Shown: positions 24,096-37,054 of the stretch, piece by piece | Position numbering within the stretch: position 1 is the first letter of the stretch | How the letters are laid out: each line of letters begins with the position of its first letter | From: Rhynochetos jubatus | Lineage: Eukaryota > Chordata > Aves > Eurypygiformes > Rhynochetidae | Assembly: GCA_027574665.1 (NCBI GenBank) | Contig: CM050650.1 | Coordinates: 53,923,304 to 53,987,303 of the forward strand | Direction of reading: 5' to 3' | DNA length: 64,000 nt | Notes under the pieces: model-generated | Seen by the model: only the letters and a program-made list of their open reading frames with translations | Told to the model about the DNA's origin: nothing | Database searches by the model: none | Position numbers and translations under genes: made by a program

Positions 24096-25630
24096 AGCTA
24101 GCCATTGTTCACCCATTCAGTTGTGTAGGATTCATGGAGAGTCCCACTTTGGTGGAAACTAATGTGTGTGCAGGTCATCTCCGTACGTCATTTTTGTTAG
24201 CTTTATGGCCTATCACAAAAACATCGTGTGGTTTCACTTGCCGGTCAATTTCCTTACTGTCCTGTAGCATTAGTTAATGTTTATCACTACTCTAGGCTAT
24301 GTATGTGTTACTGATTGCTGTGCTTTTGTCATTGTAAACTTTGTTAGCTTTCATAACATTCATAAAGATCACTGGTGACAGAAGAAAAGCTTTGCATGTC
24401 TGTTTTGTTAGGTCTTCAGCATTAAGTTTGTGTTTCCCAATGGTATTGTATGTTTTTACATACAGATACTTCCTTCAAATCTTGTCTTGCAGAAAACACG
24501 TTACTGAAGGAATGATTTTGTTTGTCACTTTACAGTCTTGCTGTGGTGGTAACTTTTGTTTAACACACACAGGAACTCGTAACCAAAGTGTGGTTAATAC
24601 CTCTAGTGAGGCACAGCGCTGTGGCCGGGCCAACATGGGATCTGATCACAGGTCTGCAGTTCCCCAACAAGATCAAATCCTTTATGACAAATTCAGGAGC
24701 TGAAGTTGTTAATTGTGTCTTCTACCTTTGCTTCCCCAGATGCTAGTACTGACTAGCAGCAGGGAGTGGTTTGTGTCCTTTCTCTAGCAGCTGTACCTGG
24801 TGGTGTGGGTTACTTAAGGCTACCTTCTTTTTTCTTGGGATTCCATTTTAGCAAGTGAGAAGCTTCCAGAGCTCGTGCAGACTGTGAACTTCATTTACAC
24901 AATAAATGGCTGCAGGAGCAAGGCAGAATCAGCTGCTCTGCCCCACTCAAGTTTGCTAGTTCCTCCTTTATTTTTAAATGACACCCACCCCACACCCCCG
25001 AATGTATTTTGCAGATCTATTACTGCCGAGAAGCTCCAGCTGTTAAACAAAAGGTTGTTGCAGGAAATCTCTTTGTAGACAGACCCTTGAGGATTCTGTG
25101 CAAAGAAGCTAATGGCAGAGAATCATGGTTCTTGTGAAAACTCTCATGCTCAGCATACCTGTTATTCTGGGTAGCTGTTGGCAGCAACAAACCCCCTTTC
25201 CTGGTGCTCTCGGAAGGCCCATTCCTGTGCTGGGTAATGAAGCATGGTGGGAGAGGACTCCCATTTAGACAGATGGGCCTAATTTGGCTCCCTTCGCTTC
25301 TGAAGCTGCAGAAGCCAGGCTGGGGAAAGCCATGTGAGCTTAATTAACTCACATCAAAGGTGCAGAGCTTCACACTGGTTTAAATAGATGCGAGCTAACC
25401 CAAGACAGCCCAGCGAGTGATTTGCTAGCTCATTCTGCTCAAGAGAAGCTGTAGTCAGAGAAAGGGGCCCCATGTAAAGGCATCCTGGAGATTCTTCGTT
25501 GGTGGCTCTCGTATCGAGTTTGCTCACTGTGGTAGTCTAGTGAGGACTTCTTGAACTCTCAGGTCAGAGAGAAGATATTGCAATTGAAAATTAAAGTAGT
25601 GCTCCCTTGTTTTTTCTGTATGTCACCGCA

Positions 25631-25671
25631 ATAATAATACAATTATTATGATAATTATTATATATAATAAT
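25631..25671. repeat. AT-rich palindromic tract
   Basis: The tract holds ataataat/attattat arms around aca (25631-25649), followed by a perfect 18-bp palindrome at 25654-25671 (attattata/tataataat). It is AT-only apart from isolated C and G. It behaves as a low-complexity tract and could extrude a cruciform. Confidence 0.8.
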
Positions 25672-26628
25672 ACAGTTTCTGGACATCAGATAGCCGTTCT
25701 GCTGGTAACAAAGGATACTAGAGATATTGGCTGCTTTCCACAACAACGGCATCCCTACAGCACTCTCTGCACCTGAAACTTGCTCTCGTCAATGAGTAGA
25801 CAGGCTTGACTTAAGAACACAAGGAGTGGGAAATGTCCATGTTGACTAGAGTGCATTTTCAGTGTGATAGAGTAGTATGCCTCTTTATAATCTGCTGCAG
25901 AAACAGGAGTTGGTTTAAAGAGCAGAGCTGCTGAAGTAACCGCCGAAGTTAGGGTGAAAGCCATGAACAGAAGAGTGACTCATTTGTTGTGATATTTTTT
26001 CCTCTCTTTACAGCTTGAGGAAAGGTGGTATGTTTGCAGAGGCTTTGGAATAGTAAATGGAGAGAAATGCTGAGGGAAATGGAAATACCACAGATGTGCT
26101 GTGATTGCAAAATATATGAGTCAGATAACAAATATATGCAGCACCAGTATTACTGGGCTGTTAGTCTAGCCTGGCTTTGCTCTGCCCTACACTGCTGTCC
26201 TAGCAGGGGTGAGGGGAACACAGTGCTGTTTGTGTACCATCTCTTCCCAGCAGCGGGGTTGTGCCAGAGTACTTGTTCTTCACCCCCACCCACCCACTCC
26301 GATGGTCATCTCCCTCTCTTTAGCAAAGTGCTAGAACAGAGTAGAGCTGATATGCATGTAGTGATAGTGCAAATTTCCGTGGTTTTGCGAAGTGAAAGCT
26401 ACTGAATGATGAGAAGGGGACAAACCCAACCCCTACACTAAGATCAGGTCTAAACGAGATATAAGGGGCTGGGGGGAGAGTCTCTGTTAATGTCTGTTTC
26501 AAAGCTACAGATCCCATGTTCAAAAAATTTCATAAAGCCAAAAGGTATCGGGAGACATCTTTAGATTTCATAACCATGAAAGATCCAGCAATCTCCAGCT
26601 GTGATACAGCTGGGAGACTGCAGCTTGA

Positions 26629-26642
26629 TTTTTTTTTTTTTT
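26629..26642. repeat. T14 run
   Basis: Uninterrupted run of fourteen T inside intron 2, likely to be length-variable. No retroposed gene is recognisable beside it. Confidence 0.85.
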
Positions 26643-29600
26643 GGATGGCAGTTCTGATGCCTTCCTGTGAAACGCAGTGTGATTGATAAATAATACGTAG
26701 CAGAAACGCAAAAGGCCAAAGTTAGGTTTGAAACTGCTTTCTGCTGAATGCTCTGAAAAAAACAGAAAGCGTGGGTCACCCCAGGGGTCAAAGCGTCCTC
26801 TAGAAGTTGCCCAGGAAGGCTGCGTCAAGAGGAGCGGTGTGCTAACAAAGAAGTGCCTGAGCTGGCTGAGCTTTGCCAGGAACATGTCTTCAGCACCGGC
26901 TCGCCCAGATTGCCCTTTGTAGCGTTTCCACTGGAAGGACAGAAATATGATCTGTTTATTGCTGCTTCTGTACACTTTGACATCATTTTAAGCTGTTTGG
27001 GAGCAAGCGTTGATATTTTGATTGTATATTGTACTTTCTAATCAGCAGCCTTTCCTATCAGACCATGGCCATTTCAGTCTAGATAACCTGCTCTGGAGCT
27101 GAATTTTTAAAACAACATCACTTGGTAAAATCGTTTGGGAGGGCAGCGTATCTTGTAACCGAACAGTAGCTGCAGATGGAGCTGAACACAGAGTGTTTTT
27201 CCAAATGGTAGTGCTGTCAAGGATTGATAGTTGTCCCTCACGACGTTAAATGCTTTTTGCGTTTGGAATTTCGCCTCTGTTTTTGTAATGGAGAATGTGC
27301 TTGGGTTTGGCCGTTAATGTTTGTGAATAGCATGGGAGTTGCCCACATTTCCTACCAGTTGGCCCATTCCTGTGTACCATGTTTTTTTTTGGCAGAGGGA
27401 GAACCGCAACCGGAGTAGATACAGTTTTCAAGCCTGTAATGGCTGTATCGCTGTTATTATTGAGCTGGACATCTGCTAAAATGCAGTTAAAGCCGGAAAA
27501 GTGACTCTGTGAGGATGGCGCCTTGTTACTGCTCATATCCTCTCCCTTAGTATCTCTGGGATCATATCTGCCTGGCTCACCGACAAAACCAGGCCCGTCT
27601 TGCCCGTCGGCAGGGCAGGACGGCGTTGACGTAGCTGTGAAAGAGCAAACTGCATTCTGTTGTCTCATCCGTCGCTGACAGCAGCCAGCTAACTGCTGCT
27701 GCTGCCAAGGGCTGTATTGTAGCTCGTGATCTTGAAGTCAAAAAACAGCTTGAGGTTTTCTGATGGAGTCTGACAGCTATGGCTGTGGCACTGAGAAGTT
27801 GCACTAATCTTTTGACTTGTGAATTACATAAATCTAAAATTAATGCCACTGAAAAACTATAAGGCATACAAGTATACCTTTTTTTTCACCACCCCTTTAA
27901 TTCCTTTCAGTGTGTAAAAGGACAAGTGTTCAGAATCTCTTTGCATATGTGGTGGTAATGGACAGCGCATGTTTTTGACAAATGGAGTTGTTTAATCCCG
28001 TGTGTTTTTACAGCACCTGCACACGTACACATGCAAAGTCAGAAAATAGAAATGAATGTAAAGCCAACATAAGTTTCTTGCCTTGCTGCACAGCATGTAT
28101 TAGTCTTGGCTGTGTGTGGTTTTGGAAGATGCTCGGCAATCAGTTGTTTGATTACAAATGGAGTTGACCATCTAGATAACGTCATCGCTTATCAATGGTT
28201 TGTGCCCAGTAAGGCAGAGTGGTGGAAAAGTGGCAAAAGTAATTACTAATTGGAGTGATGGAGGGATTAGGCTTTAACCCTTTTAGAGTTGTATTTGGCT
28301 GATACGGTACTGCAGGTTGGAAGTATCATAAGACTACTTGAGAAAATAGCCAGCCTTCACTGAAGGAGACTGAAATACCCAGAAGTGTTGCAGTCAGTGA
28401 ATGCGTATTTAGGAATTTTTGGGGGGGAGTTAGCCACTGAAGCTGGACCAGCAATGCTGAACACCTTTGTGGAGTCTGCCTCTGCCTGCTCTATAGCTGG
28501 CTCTAGCCATGTCGGCCATTCCTTGCAACCCTGAATGTGTTAAAATCTCAGGATCCTAAAATAGACTGCTTGTTCCCTGCCATGGAATGATCAGTTCTGC
28601 TTTGCAGTGTTGGCTGCTTTTACCTTTGTCCTGAGAGGACACCTCTATATCTTGCTGGAACAGGATCTCACTGTTTTGTTTTGTCTTGCTGACTGCAAGA
28701 GGCCCTCCAAACTATAAACAACATCTGAGTTGGATTAAAAAGGTATCTACAGCACAAAAAAAGAGCTGGAGAACACAGAGATAAGACTTGCTAAATTTTG
28801 GAGGGTTTCCAGGCCTTATCAGGCAGACGCACAGAAGAAAAAGTAGCAGTAAAAGACATGGGCTTTTAAGCATTTTTTTTTTTCTCCAGTATAGCTTGAA
28901 ATAGAAGGGGTTTTGCCTAAATAGGAGATGCCAAATAAAGTAGATTTACACAGAAAATATGTAATAGGGTTTTCTGTGTGTGCAGTCTCAGTTTCAACAT
29001 TTTAGGCTTTATCTTCATAGGTTAAATTCATAGTAATTTTTTCATCGTTAATGGAGCTATTCAAAGGTATTTTTAGTGTCTCCTATCACACACCAAGACA
29101 GCAAAGGCATTTAAATACAGAGCTAGCATTAAGCATGAAAATAAAGCAAGGCTTGTTCCGTAGACAGAAAAGTGAATACCATTCTTAAATGGTTCTTAGT
29201 CCACTTAGTACTAGCAGACTGAGTAAAAATCTCTCATCTTTCTGTAAGCTAATGACCTCCTGCAGTCTCACCACTGTTTTTGCTGGAAGCCCATTTACGA
29301 ATAATCCCTTAAGCAAAATCTGTTTATAGGCTGGAGACTCGGCGGGCTGCGCAGCTATGGTGGGCTGGGTGACCTTATCTTTCTTTCGTACACTTGGATG
29401 GTCCTTGCTGTTTGGAGGAGGATCTTCAGTTTAACACTTCTAGTCTTGTGAAAATGTGTGTGTGTTTGGCAGTGTCAGTGTTATGGGAAGAACAGGTTGT
29501 CAGAGGTAATTGTTATTTTTTTTCTGAACAGGCAATACTGTTATGATTTAAATTATATATGGTATAAATAGATAATTCACTTCTGGTAGTCTGACTGGTA

Positions 29601-32316
29601 AGTGTGGAGGGGAGAAATTCTCCTTAGTGTTCCAAATGTTTTTCTAGCTATTCTTAATCTTTTAGCATCATCTGTAGTGATTTTTTATCCCTTTACATTC
29701 AGCAGGACTTTTACTTTGAACCTAAGATCAGTTGAATTTATTCTTACTGTGCAGTTCTTTTATCCTAGAAGCAGTGTGTATCTGCTGGAAATGACAGACT
29801 AGATTTGTATTAACTCTGTGATTTAATCTCATCGGAGCCAGAGGACTCTAGGGGGGAGGGAGGGATTGGTTGAGTAACTTCAGGGTTTGGGGTTTTTTTC
29901 CCCATTCTCCCATCTGAATTTAAAAATGACAGCAAAACCGGAAATGTACACCATCGTGCTGTCTGGACCATTAGGTAAATTTCATTACAGAGGATATGGT
30001 TGTTAAAAAAGAAAGCAAATTAAATTGTCATTTAAGAAGGTGCATCTCTGAGGGGAAAACAACCACTGCCAAACAAACAATGTGTATTGGATGGATCAGA
30101 AGAGTGTCAGTCTCTTGTAACGTGGTAGCAGCTAAACCAACAGAAGAATGAAGCTAGAAGGTGTAATGTCTCCTATTTGGATTACTCCTCTTTGTCCTTC
30201 AGCCTGACTCCCCACACAGCCTCTCTGTACCCTCCTCCTGTCCCCCAGCTACTGCTCTCCAGTCCATCGATGTGTGCTGAAGACAGCTGACGGCAACTCC
30301 AGATGTCAAGTGATTGTTGGGCTAGCTTGCACTTCTTCAGAGTCCTTGGGCAGAGGAACACCACCCCAGGTCCTCAAGGAATAGTAAGGATGCTGCTTAA
30401 GACACTAGGCTTGAGGTTAGTGAGGTACTCAAAACCTGCACTTGTAGGAACCGTAACAGCCTTGCAGGTCATCAGGGAAACAAACAGGTCTTAATCAAGA
30501 ATAAATCGACAGCATGTTGTGATGAGAATGAGAAACGCATCACGAGTATTTGTGCACATCTGGATGTGCTTTGGAACATCTGTTTCTCTGCAGCAGAAGG
30601 ATGCTCCTCCAACAAAGATGCCCAGAGGAAGGCAAGCCTCCATCTGTGAATTCAAAGGCGTTGACTTTTTTTTTCCTAGTCTGGCCCTGCCCTTCATGAT
30701 ATAGGTTCTGATGCTGCACAGCTACTCTCCTTTGATCTCTCTAGGCTTTATCTTCGAGTTGTGTAGGCTTTCTGTTTGAGCAGTGTCGCCTGAAGCACAC
30801 AGAGAAATGCGCTGTTGCAAACAAGATGGTCTGTGAATTTTGTGTTTGAAGGAGAACGCAAGCAGTTTGAAGAGATGTGATTTCTGTGGTGATTGATCAA
30901 TCTGTTTTCCACAAAATAATAAGATGGAATGGCTGTCAGCTTGAAACCCCTCTTCTTGACTCCCATATGTCATATCCTTCTTGATTTATCTTTGTAACTT
31001 TTCCCCAACAGTTTAGATTGCAGCTGTATCTTACATAAGGGAACAAAATAATTTAGGGTTACGACATCCAGATTTTCCTTGACTCTTAAGTCTTTTTTAG
31101 CTGTTTAAGCAGATTGAGGTGGGGAAGGGAATAGTCCTGTAAAACTGTATGTATGAAAATAAATGGGTAATATTTTGCAAAAGGATTCCATTTCACTGCC
31201 TTATCAGAGGGATGAATTTCTTGTGTTGCTGGGCATGATGAACAAAATCAATCATTGATTAGAAACTAATTAAAAGCTTGAAATGGTTAGCAAAATTTGG
31301 AATTTGTAAGTTCCTTACAAAACAGATGGTAATTTTTTGTTTATGTCTGTGTCTTGTGCCTGTTGCTGTTGAAGTTCCTCATAAGACCACAGTTGTTATC
31401 ATTTGGTTTAGGCTTCATGTAGCAGTGTGGTGCGTACCCAGGCTCATTTAAGGACGTGAAAAAGGTGGTGTTTGCAGGAATAATGTCTTATTAAATCAAT
31501 GGATATAGCTGTGGAAAAATAGACAAGCTTTTCATCATAAAAGGATTTTTCACAAGCCATCCAGATAAATTGGGAAAATAAAGTTAGCAAAAGAAACATC
31601 AGCATTTGGAAATCCATCTCCCCTTCACCTTCAAAGGGGACACATCTCAGGCTTCAGCTTTCTGTCTTGATACATCCACAGACCTGTTTGAGGTTTCTCC
31701 TGGTTCTGGTATCCCAGCAAAGGTTAAGCAGTGGTTCAAATCCACTGTGACAGGAGAGATAGCTTTGGAAGTTTTGCCGCATGTTGGAGGTGCTGAAAGT
31801 CATGCAAATAAGGCACCAGGAGGAAGTCAGTTGTCAGGGTCATTTTATCATGTTCATGTGGTTAACTACTGAAAGCCACATAATTGGAGCCTTCAGCAGC
31901 TAGCCTACACAGAAGCTCATATAATACTTTCATTTCTTCTTTGTGTAGCACTTTTCACCCTAGAAGCCCTTTAAAAACATTAATTAGCTTTTGGTGTGTC
32001 CTTTGAACTTGGTAATTTGAGTATCATTATCCCTATTTAGGCCTCTACTCCCTTAGATTCAGCTGCTGATGAAGATTTACTTATGTAACTCCCTAATTCC
32101 TCCTCAGTAACTAAGTTTGCAACAGAGTAGCATGAAATTTATACTACGTTCAGAACACTAATAACAGGTGGTGGCATCAGTGTGGGTCTAGCCCAGCGTA
32201 GGTGTAAACAAATACTGGCCACAAGAGCTAATTAAGCAGCGCATGACCAGTGAGGGACAGGCAGTCTAGGGGACCTGTGGCTCAAGCTTAAAGTCCAGTC
32301 CACTAAACCATGCTTT

Positions 32317-32330
32317 AAAAAAAAAAAAAA
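32317..32330. repeat. A14 run
   Basis: Uninterrupted run of fourteen A in intron 2. The sequence before it was checked for a retrocopy and nothing recognisable was found. Confidence 0.85.
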
Positions 32331-34365
32331 GTCAAATGTATCTTAAAATTGTGGCAGATTTACAGCATTCCTGATGTAGCATCTTTCAGAGAGCTGTCCT
32401 ATTTTCCCCAGGAGTACGGAGGTCGGGTGAAGAGTCTAGTTCTACCAGTCAATAGCTCGCTGCCAGCCATCTCTTCCTAACGTCCTGCCTCTACGTTAAA
32501 CAGTTGTCCGACATACGGTGGGGGTTAATGTTTATATTAACACACAAGTGGAGAGCTGTGCTGCTACACTGTGGAGCAAGCTTATGCTTCTTCAGCAATG
32601 CACTAGTTTCACTGGAAGAAGGTTAGTGTGTTTTGGGTTTTTTTCAGCCATCACTAGCTATTTCATTAAGCCTCAAACTAAATATTTCATTTTGAACACC
32701 TGTGGGAAAGCATGAGAAATGGTGGGGGCGTGGTGTGCAAAGGAGGAGGAGGTGGTGGTTTGACTCAGCGGTGTAGAAAACCAAAGTTTGGTTCTCTCCT
32801 CTGCCTGAGAAAACTTGAACTCTTATCTCCTATCTTGAAGCAGAGAGCTTTGTAATTTAAGATTCTATAGTCATCTTAACTTTATCTGTTGATCAATCCT
32901 ATTCGCATATATAAACAGTTCCTGGTGTAGCAGCGAGAATACCAGTGTCTCATCTTCCAGGTAGGCATCTTCTCTACAAAGCTAGTGAATCTTTTCTTCT
33001 TCACCTGCAGGTTAAATAATTTAAATAAGGTAAATAATTTCAATATTTTAAACAGGGTTCAACAACTTTATTAGTAATAGAGTAGGAATATGAAATCTCA
33101 GCCTAATGGTTTTTGGCTTCTTTTTTATTTTACATGTTTTGGTTACTTCGCATCAGAATGATACTCTAAAATGGAGCCAAGCTGCTGACCCTCTAGCCAA
33201 ATTCAAGTTTATTTTTCTTGATTGCTGTTTCTGACTCCGTAACTAGGTTGGATAACTTTTTGTTTGTAGGATAGATGATAGCAGGCAAGTTATCTCCCTT
33301 GATCTCTCTGTTTGAGTGGTGTCCCAAGTTAACAGCAAGAGTAGAACTTAATGCTAGGCTGGATGTGCATTTAGGGGGACTTAGTAACTGTTTGTTTTCC
33401 TTCCTTTGAGCTGAGTTATGTTTAGCCTTAGTGGATTAGTTTTGTTGTGGTTATTGAATTGCAGGTGGTACCTGTAAACTTACACTGTTTTTCTTGAAAT
33501 TTACAGATGTCTTGTAGCAGTTACCCTGATTTGCTAAGACATGTTAATGTTCTTCGAAATTCCTTTAAACAATGGAAGTGGAAAAACGCCATGGTTCGTA
33601 TCAACCCTTAGACTTGTCTTAGTTAACGTGGAAATATGAAGTATCTCGGGAAGCTTTCCGTGGTAAGGGCTAGTTAGACATGGAATGCATGTTGTTAGAA
33701 ACATGTGGACAAATTAAATACATTCTTTTGGCGTGTTAGTTTGGCTAAGGTAAGCAGTTAAGTAGCTGTTAGTTCTTCTCACTGAATTTTTGATCCAAAG
33801 GGAATAAAGGAGGTTAAGAGGAGAGAAAGGTGGACATAAATTATGGCAATTGGACACGATCTTTGGAGCTTCCTGCTCAATTTTTCCACTCTTGTAGGTT
33901 TTGTTGGCATTCATTTATTGCATTATAGACTCATTTGGAGCAATGGCAGGGCATGAATATCCCTAGGGTTGCATCTTCATTGCATTTCTTCTGCTCTTAA
34001 AAACTGCAAAAATAGAAATGTCTTCCTGACCACAGACAGGCAGTGAATGCAGAAGAAAGCAGGAAGACATTTTAGCTGAGTGTTATCGAAAACCTAAGGT
34101 CCAGAATGAAGATTAAGGAGATGGGCATTTTGCCAAAAGTCTCTGTCATGAGAAGCATAGCAAAGTGTAGCAGGAAAGACCCTTTGTATTTTCTTCTGTG
34201 TTCGCGCTACAAGGAACAGGAAATACTGTTTTCTTTAAATAATGCAAATACAATTGATCATCTTTTAGTAGTGATGTGTTGAGATCTTTTGATGGAAATG
34301 GTTCAGATTTCTAAAACAAGAATTATCCAAAACAGCCTCTTTTGGCAGTAAAAGGAGAATGGAAG

Positions 34366-34658
34366 TGTGGCCAGCAGGCCGAGGGAGGGGATTATCCCCC
34401 TCTGCTCTTATGAGACCCCACCTGCAGTGCTGTGTCCAGCACTAGGACTCCCAACATCAGAAGGATATAGACCTGTTGGAGCGAGTCCAGAGGAGGCCAC
34501 GAAGATGCTCAGAGGGCTGGAGCACCTCTGCTGTGGGGACGGGCTGAGAGAGTTGGGCTCGTCCAGCCTGGAGAAGAGAAGGCTCCGGGGAGACCTTATT
34601 ACAGCTTTCCAGTACCTGAAGGGGCCTACAAGGAAGCTGGGGGGGGACTTTTTACAAG
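34366..34658 (+). mobile_element. CR1 LINE internal fragment lacking its 3' end
   Basis: This is sense-strand CR1, from gtggccagcaggccgaggg through gagaccccacctgcagtgc, gcgagtccagaggaggcc, ggctggagcacctctgc and gcctggagaagagaaggc to ctggggggggactttttac. It stops abruptly where CR1 normally continues for about 230 bp to its terminal octamers. Because CR1 inserts from its 3' end, the missing 3' part implies a later deletion or rearrangement. A 10-bp word, ttttacaagt, occurs at the break (34650-34659) and again at 34671-34680. Confidence 0.92.
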
Positions 34659-36240
34659 TCACCTGAAACCTTTTACAAGTTTAAGGTGATCCTTTGAAAG
34701 TATATTTCTAGTTGCACCGTAGCAGCTCTTGAACTTCAACTATGAAAGCTTTCATTAAAGATGATTATAGCATTTTTCTAATCTCTGCCTCTAAGATTAT
34801 GGACTCTCTTAAAAAGCTAGTGTTCTTGAATTTTATTTTTTCATGATCTCTGGGGTGTGGATTTTTTTTTTTTAACACCCATTTCCCTCTATCATTTTAT
34901 GACCACAGTCTTTTTTCATTCTCTAGCTGACTTGAGAACAGGAGTATAGTGTTTTCGGTATGAGATCACAGCAGTTTGCCAGGACCTGAGGCCTAACAAT
35001 TTCCTTCTTTAAAAAAAAAAAATTAAAAATCTGAATTTAATCAGGACAGCACCATTCTATTTCTTACTGCTAATGCAATTCCCTCTGGTTGATCTCGGTT
35101 ACCTGAGGGGCACCTTGAAAGTTATCAGGTTCATTTACTTGCGTGGAGAGACACCTGGTCAATGAGTAAAACCGAAAAGTTTGGTGACAAGGTTCATGTA
35201 TTTCCTTCTCAATATGAACGTGGGTTCTGTTGTGGCAGTGCTTTAGGTAATGTAACACAGAAATGCTGACCCCATAGCACATGAATTCTTGTATTATTCA
35301 TACTCCAAACCCACCCAAAATGGAATGATACAAGATGAGCTGCATCTTGTCCAACCTCTTCAACTGGAGGGGAATGGCACATTTTGCCTAACAGCAAACC
35401 AAGGAGGTTTGGAAAGCTAAAAGTTTGTTTTACATAAATTGGCCTTTCAGCTGTCTGAAAAGGGGAATGAAAATGAAATTGAGGCTTCCTGAGAACAAGT
35501 GTGACTCATGAGTATTTCATGTAATTTTCATAGCTCTTTTAATAAAAAGTAGACTACTAGAAGTCTTTAGGGAACCTATTTGACTGTGTATGTCTCCACC
35601 TTTGGTGGAGTTTGGTACCTATAAGGAAGGTGTGGGAAAAAAAAAAACCCTCTATCATACTAAGAAAATTACCTTGACTAGACATCAATCACACTGTTTA
35701 TGGTGGTGTCAGCAGCTGCTCTTGCTCCTCTGAGGATGGGGTAGGTGAACGAGGCTTATGGATGTTGGACCTGTTTCTTAACCCAGTTCATCACCTGCAG
35801 AAAGGGGTTTCACAAAAGGAAAAAAGGTTTCTTGAAACATGAGCGTGTCAGTCTGTGTACCCCTTCTGTTGGCAGCAGCTTCAGGGTGACTTGGATGCAG
35901 TTTTGTTGAGTGTCAAGGTATGTTCACAGTGGAGGATGTCATGGACTATTACCACGTGTTAGGTAGTTACAGTGTTCTAATGGTTTTTATCTCTAGGTTT
36001 GAGCATAAGACACTTAGCAGGCCTGTAACAGCAGCAGAAATAAGTGGCACGTGAAAGGTTTGGATTACCAGCGTTGGATTTGTCAGCCGCTTTCCCAGAG
36101 CGGACGTAAAATACCTGAGGAAGCTGCGTTGTTCCAGAATTAACGCATGCCTTTACCTCAGTGATAGTTCAGATAGTGCCTCTGTATTGCCTTGTTACAG
36201 GAGACTCAAAGCTATGGGGGGAGCCTCCATCTTTTGTCTG

Positions 36241-36540
36241 TAATAACTTTCCTTCCATGACACCATCTTTATTCTCAAGGCTGTTCTTCCTCTTACTAGA
36301 CCCTATCATTATCCTCTTCCATCTCTTCAGCCTATGCCATCCTGCCTTCCTCATTTCACTCTACATATGCATCTTCAAAGCTTCACAACCCTTTCTCTTA
36401 GTACTCGGAGCAGAAGAGTTCTTGCAGCGCCCTTTCTCCATTCACTTGTCCCTCGTGCTTTGTTTTCTCTTTCCCTTGAGTGCTTCCTGTGCCACACTTA
36501 TCTTCCACTCTTCTGCATCCCCTTATTCTTTCTCATACTT
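36241..36540. repeat. Pyrimidine-biased low-complexity stretch
   Basis: About 73% of plus-strand bases over 300 bp are C or T, with 60-bp blocks up to 80%. It is built of imperfect ttcct/cttcc/tctcttcc words rather than a regular unit. It creates a hydrophobic 129-codon plus-strand frame (36161-36550) as a compositional by-product. Confidence 0.6.
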
Positions 36541-37054
36541 ACCTCCCTGAGTTGGATGTTGTTATCTCGTGGAGAGCAGGAGCTTTGTGAAAGGAGCTCT
36601 GCTACTTCTGCAGAATAGCAATAGAAAGAACGTACAAGATCAGAAATCTGTGCAAAAGCATACACTTGAGGATGGTGCAAAGGTTTCAAGTGGCTCTTGA
36701 AACACAGAATGAGTGAAAAGTTAAGGTGGGACATTTAGCTTCTCTTCTTCCAGTTTTGGATGAGACATGGCAGTAAGCCGCGTGTGTCTCAACCGCACCA
36801 GGTTAAGGCTGAAACACCTGCTCAGGGATAAAGTTGCCTGGTGTTGCAAATGGAGGAGTGGAAATTCTTTGTAGTTATGCGTGAAATGTATAAACCAGAA
36901 GTGAAACACAATTATACAGATCTGAATTATTTTTTGTTGTGGTTGAAGATGGATTACCAACGTATTCTTTTAAGTTTTCTGCTGCCTCAGTCTCTGTTTT
37001 TTTAATACTGTTGTACTTCATGGCTTACCTTGGCTTCATTGTATAATTTTAAGA

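Noticed and set aside
34367..34666. Plus-strand 99-codon frame
   Set aside because: It is a CR1 fragment translated in sense orientation, not a host gene.
36161..36550. Plus-strand 129-codon frame with several hydrophobic stretches, considered as a membrane protein
   Set aside because: The hydrophobicity follows from the pyrimidine bias of the DNA (Phe, Leu, Ser, Pro codons). No start context or homology.
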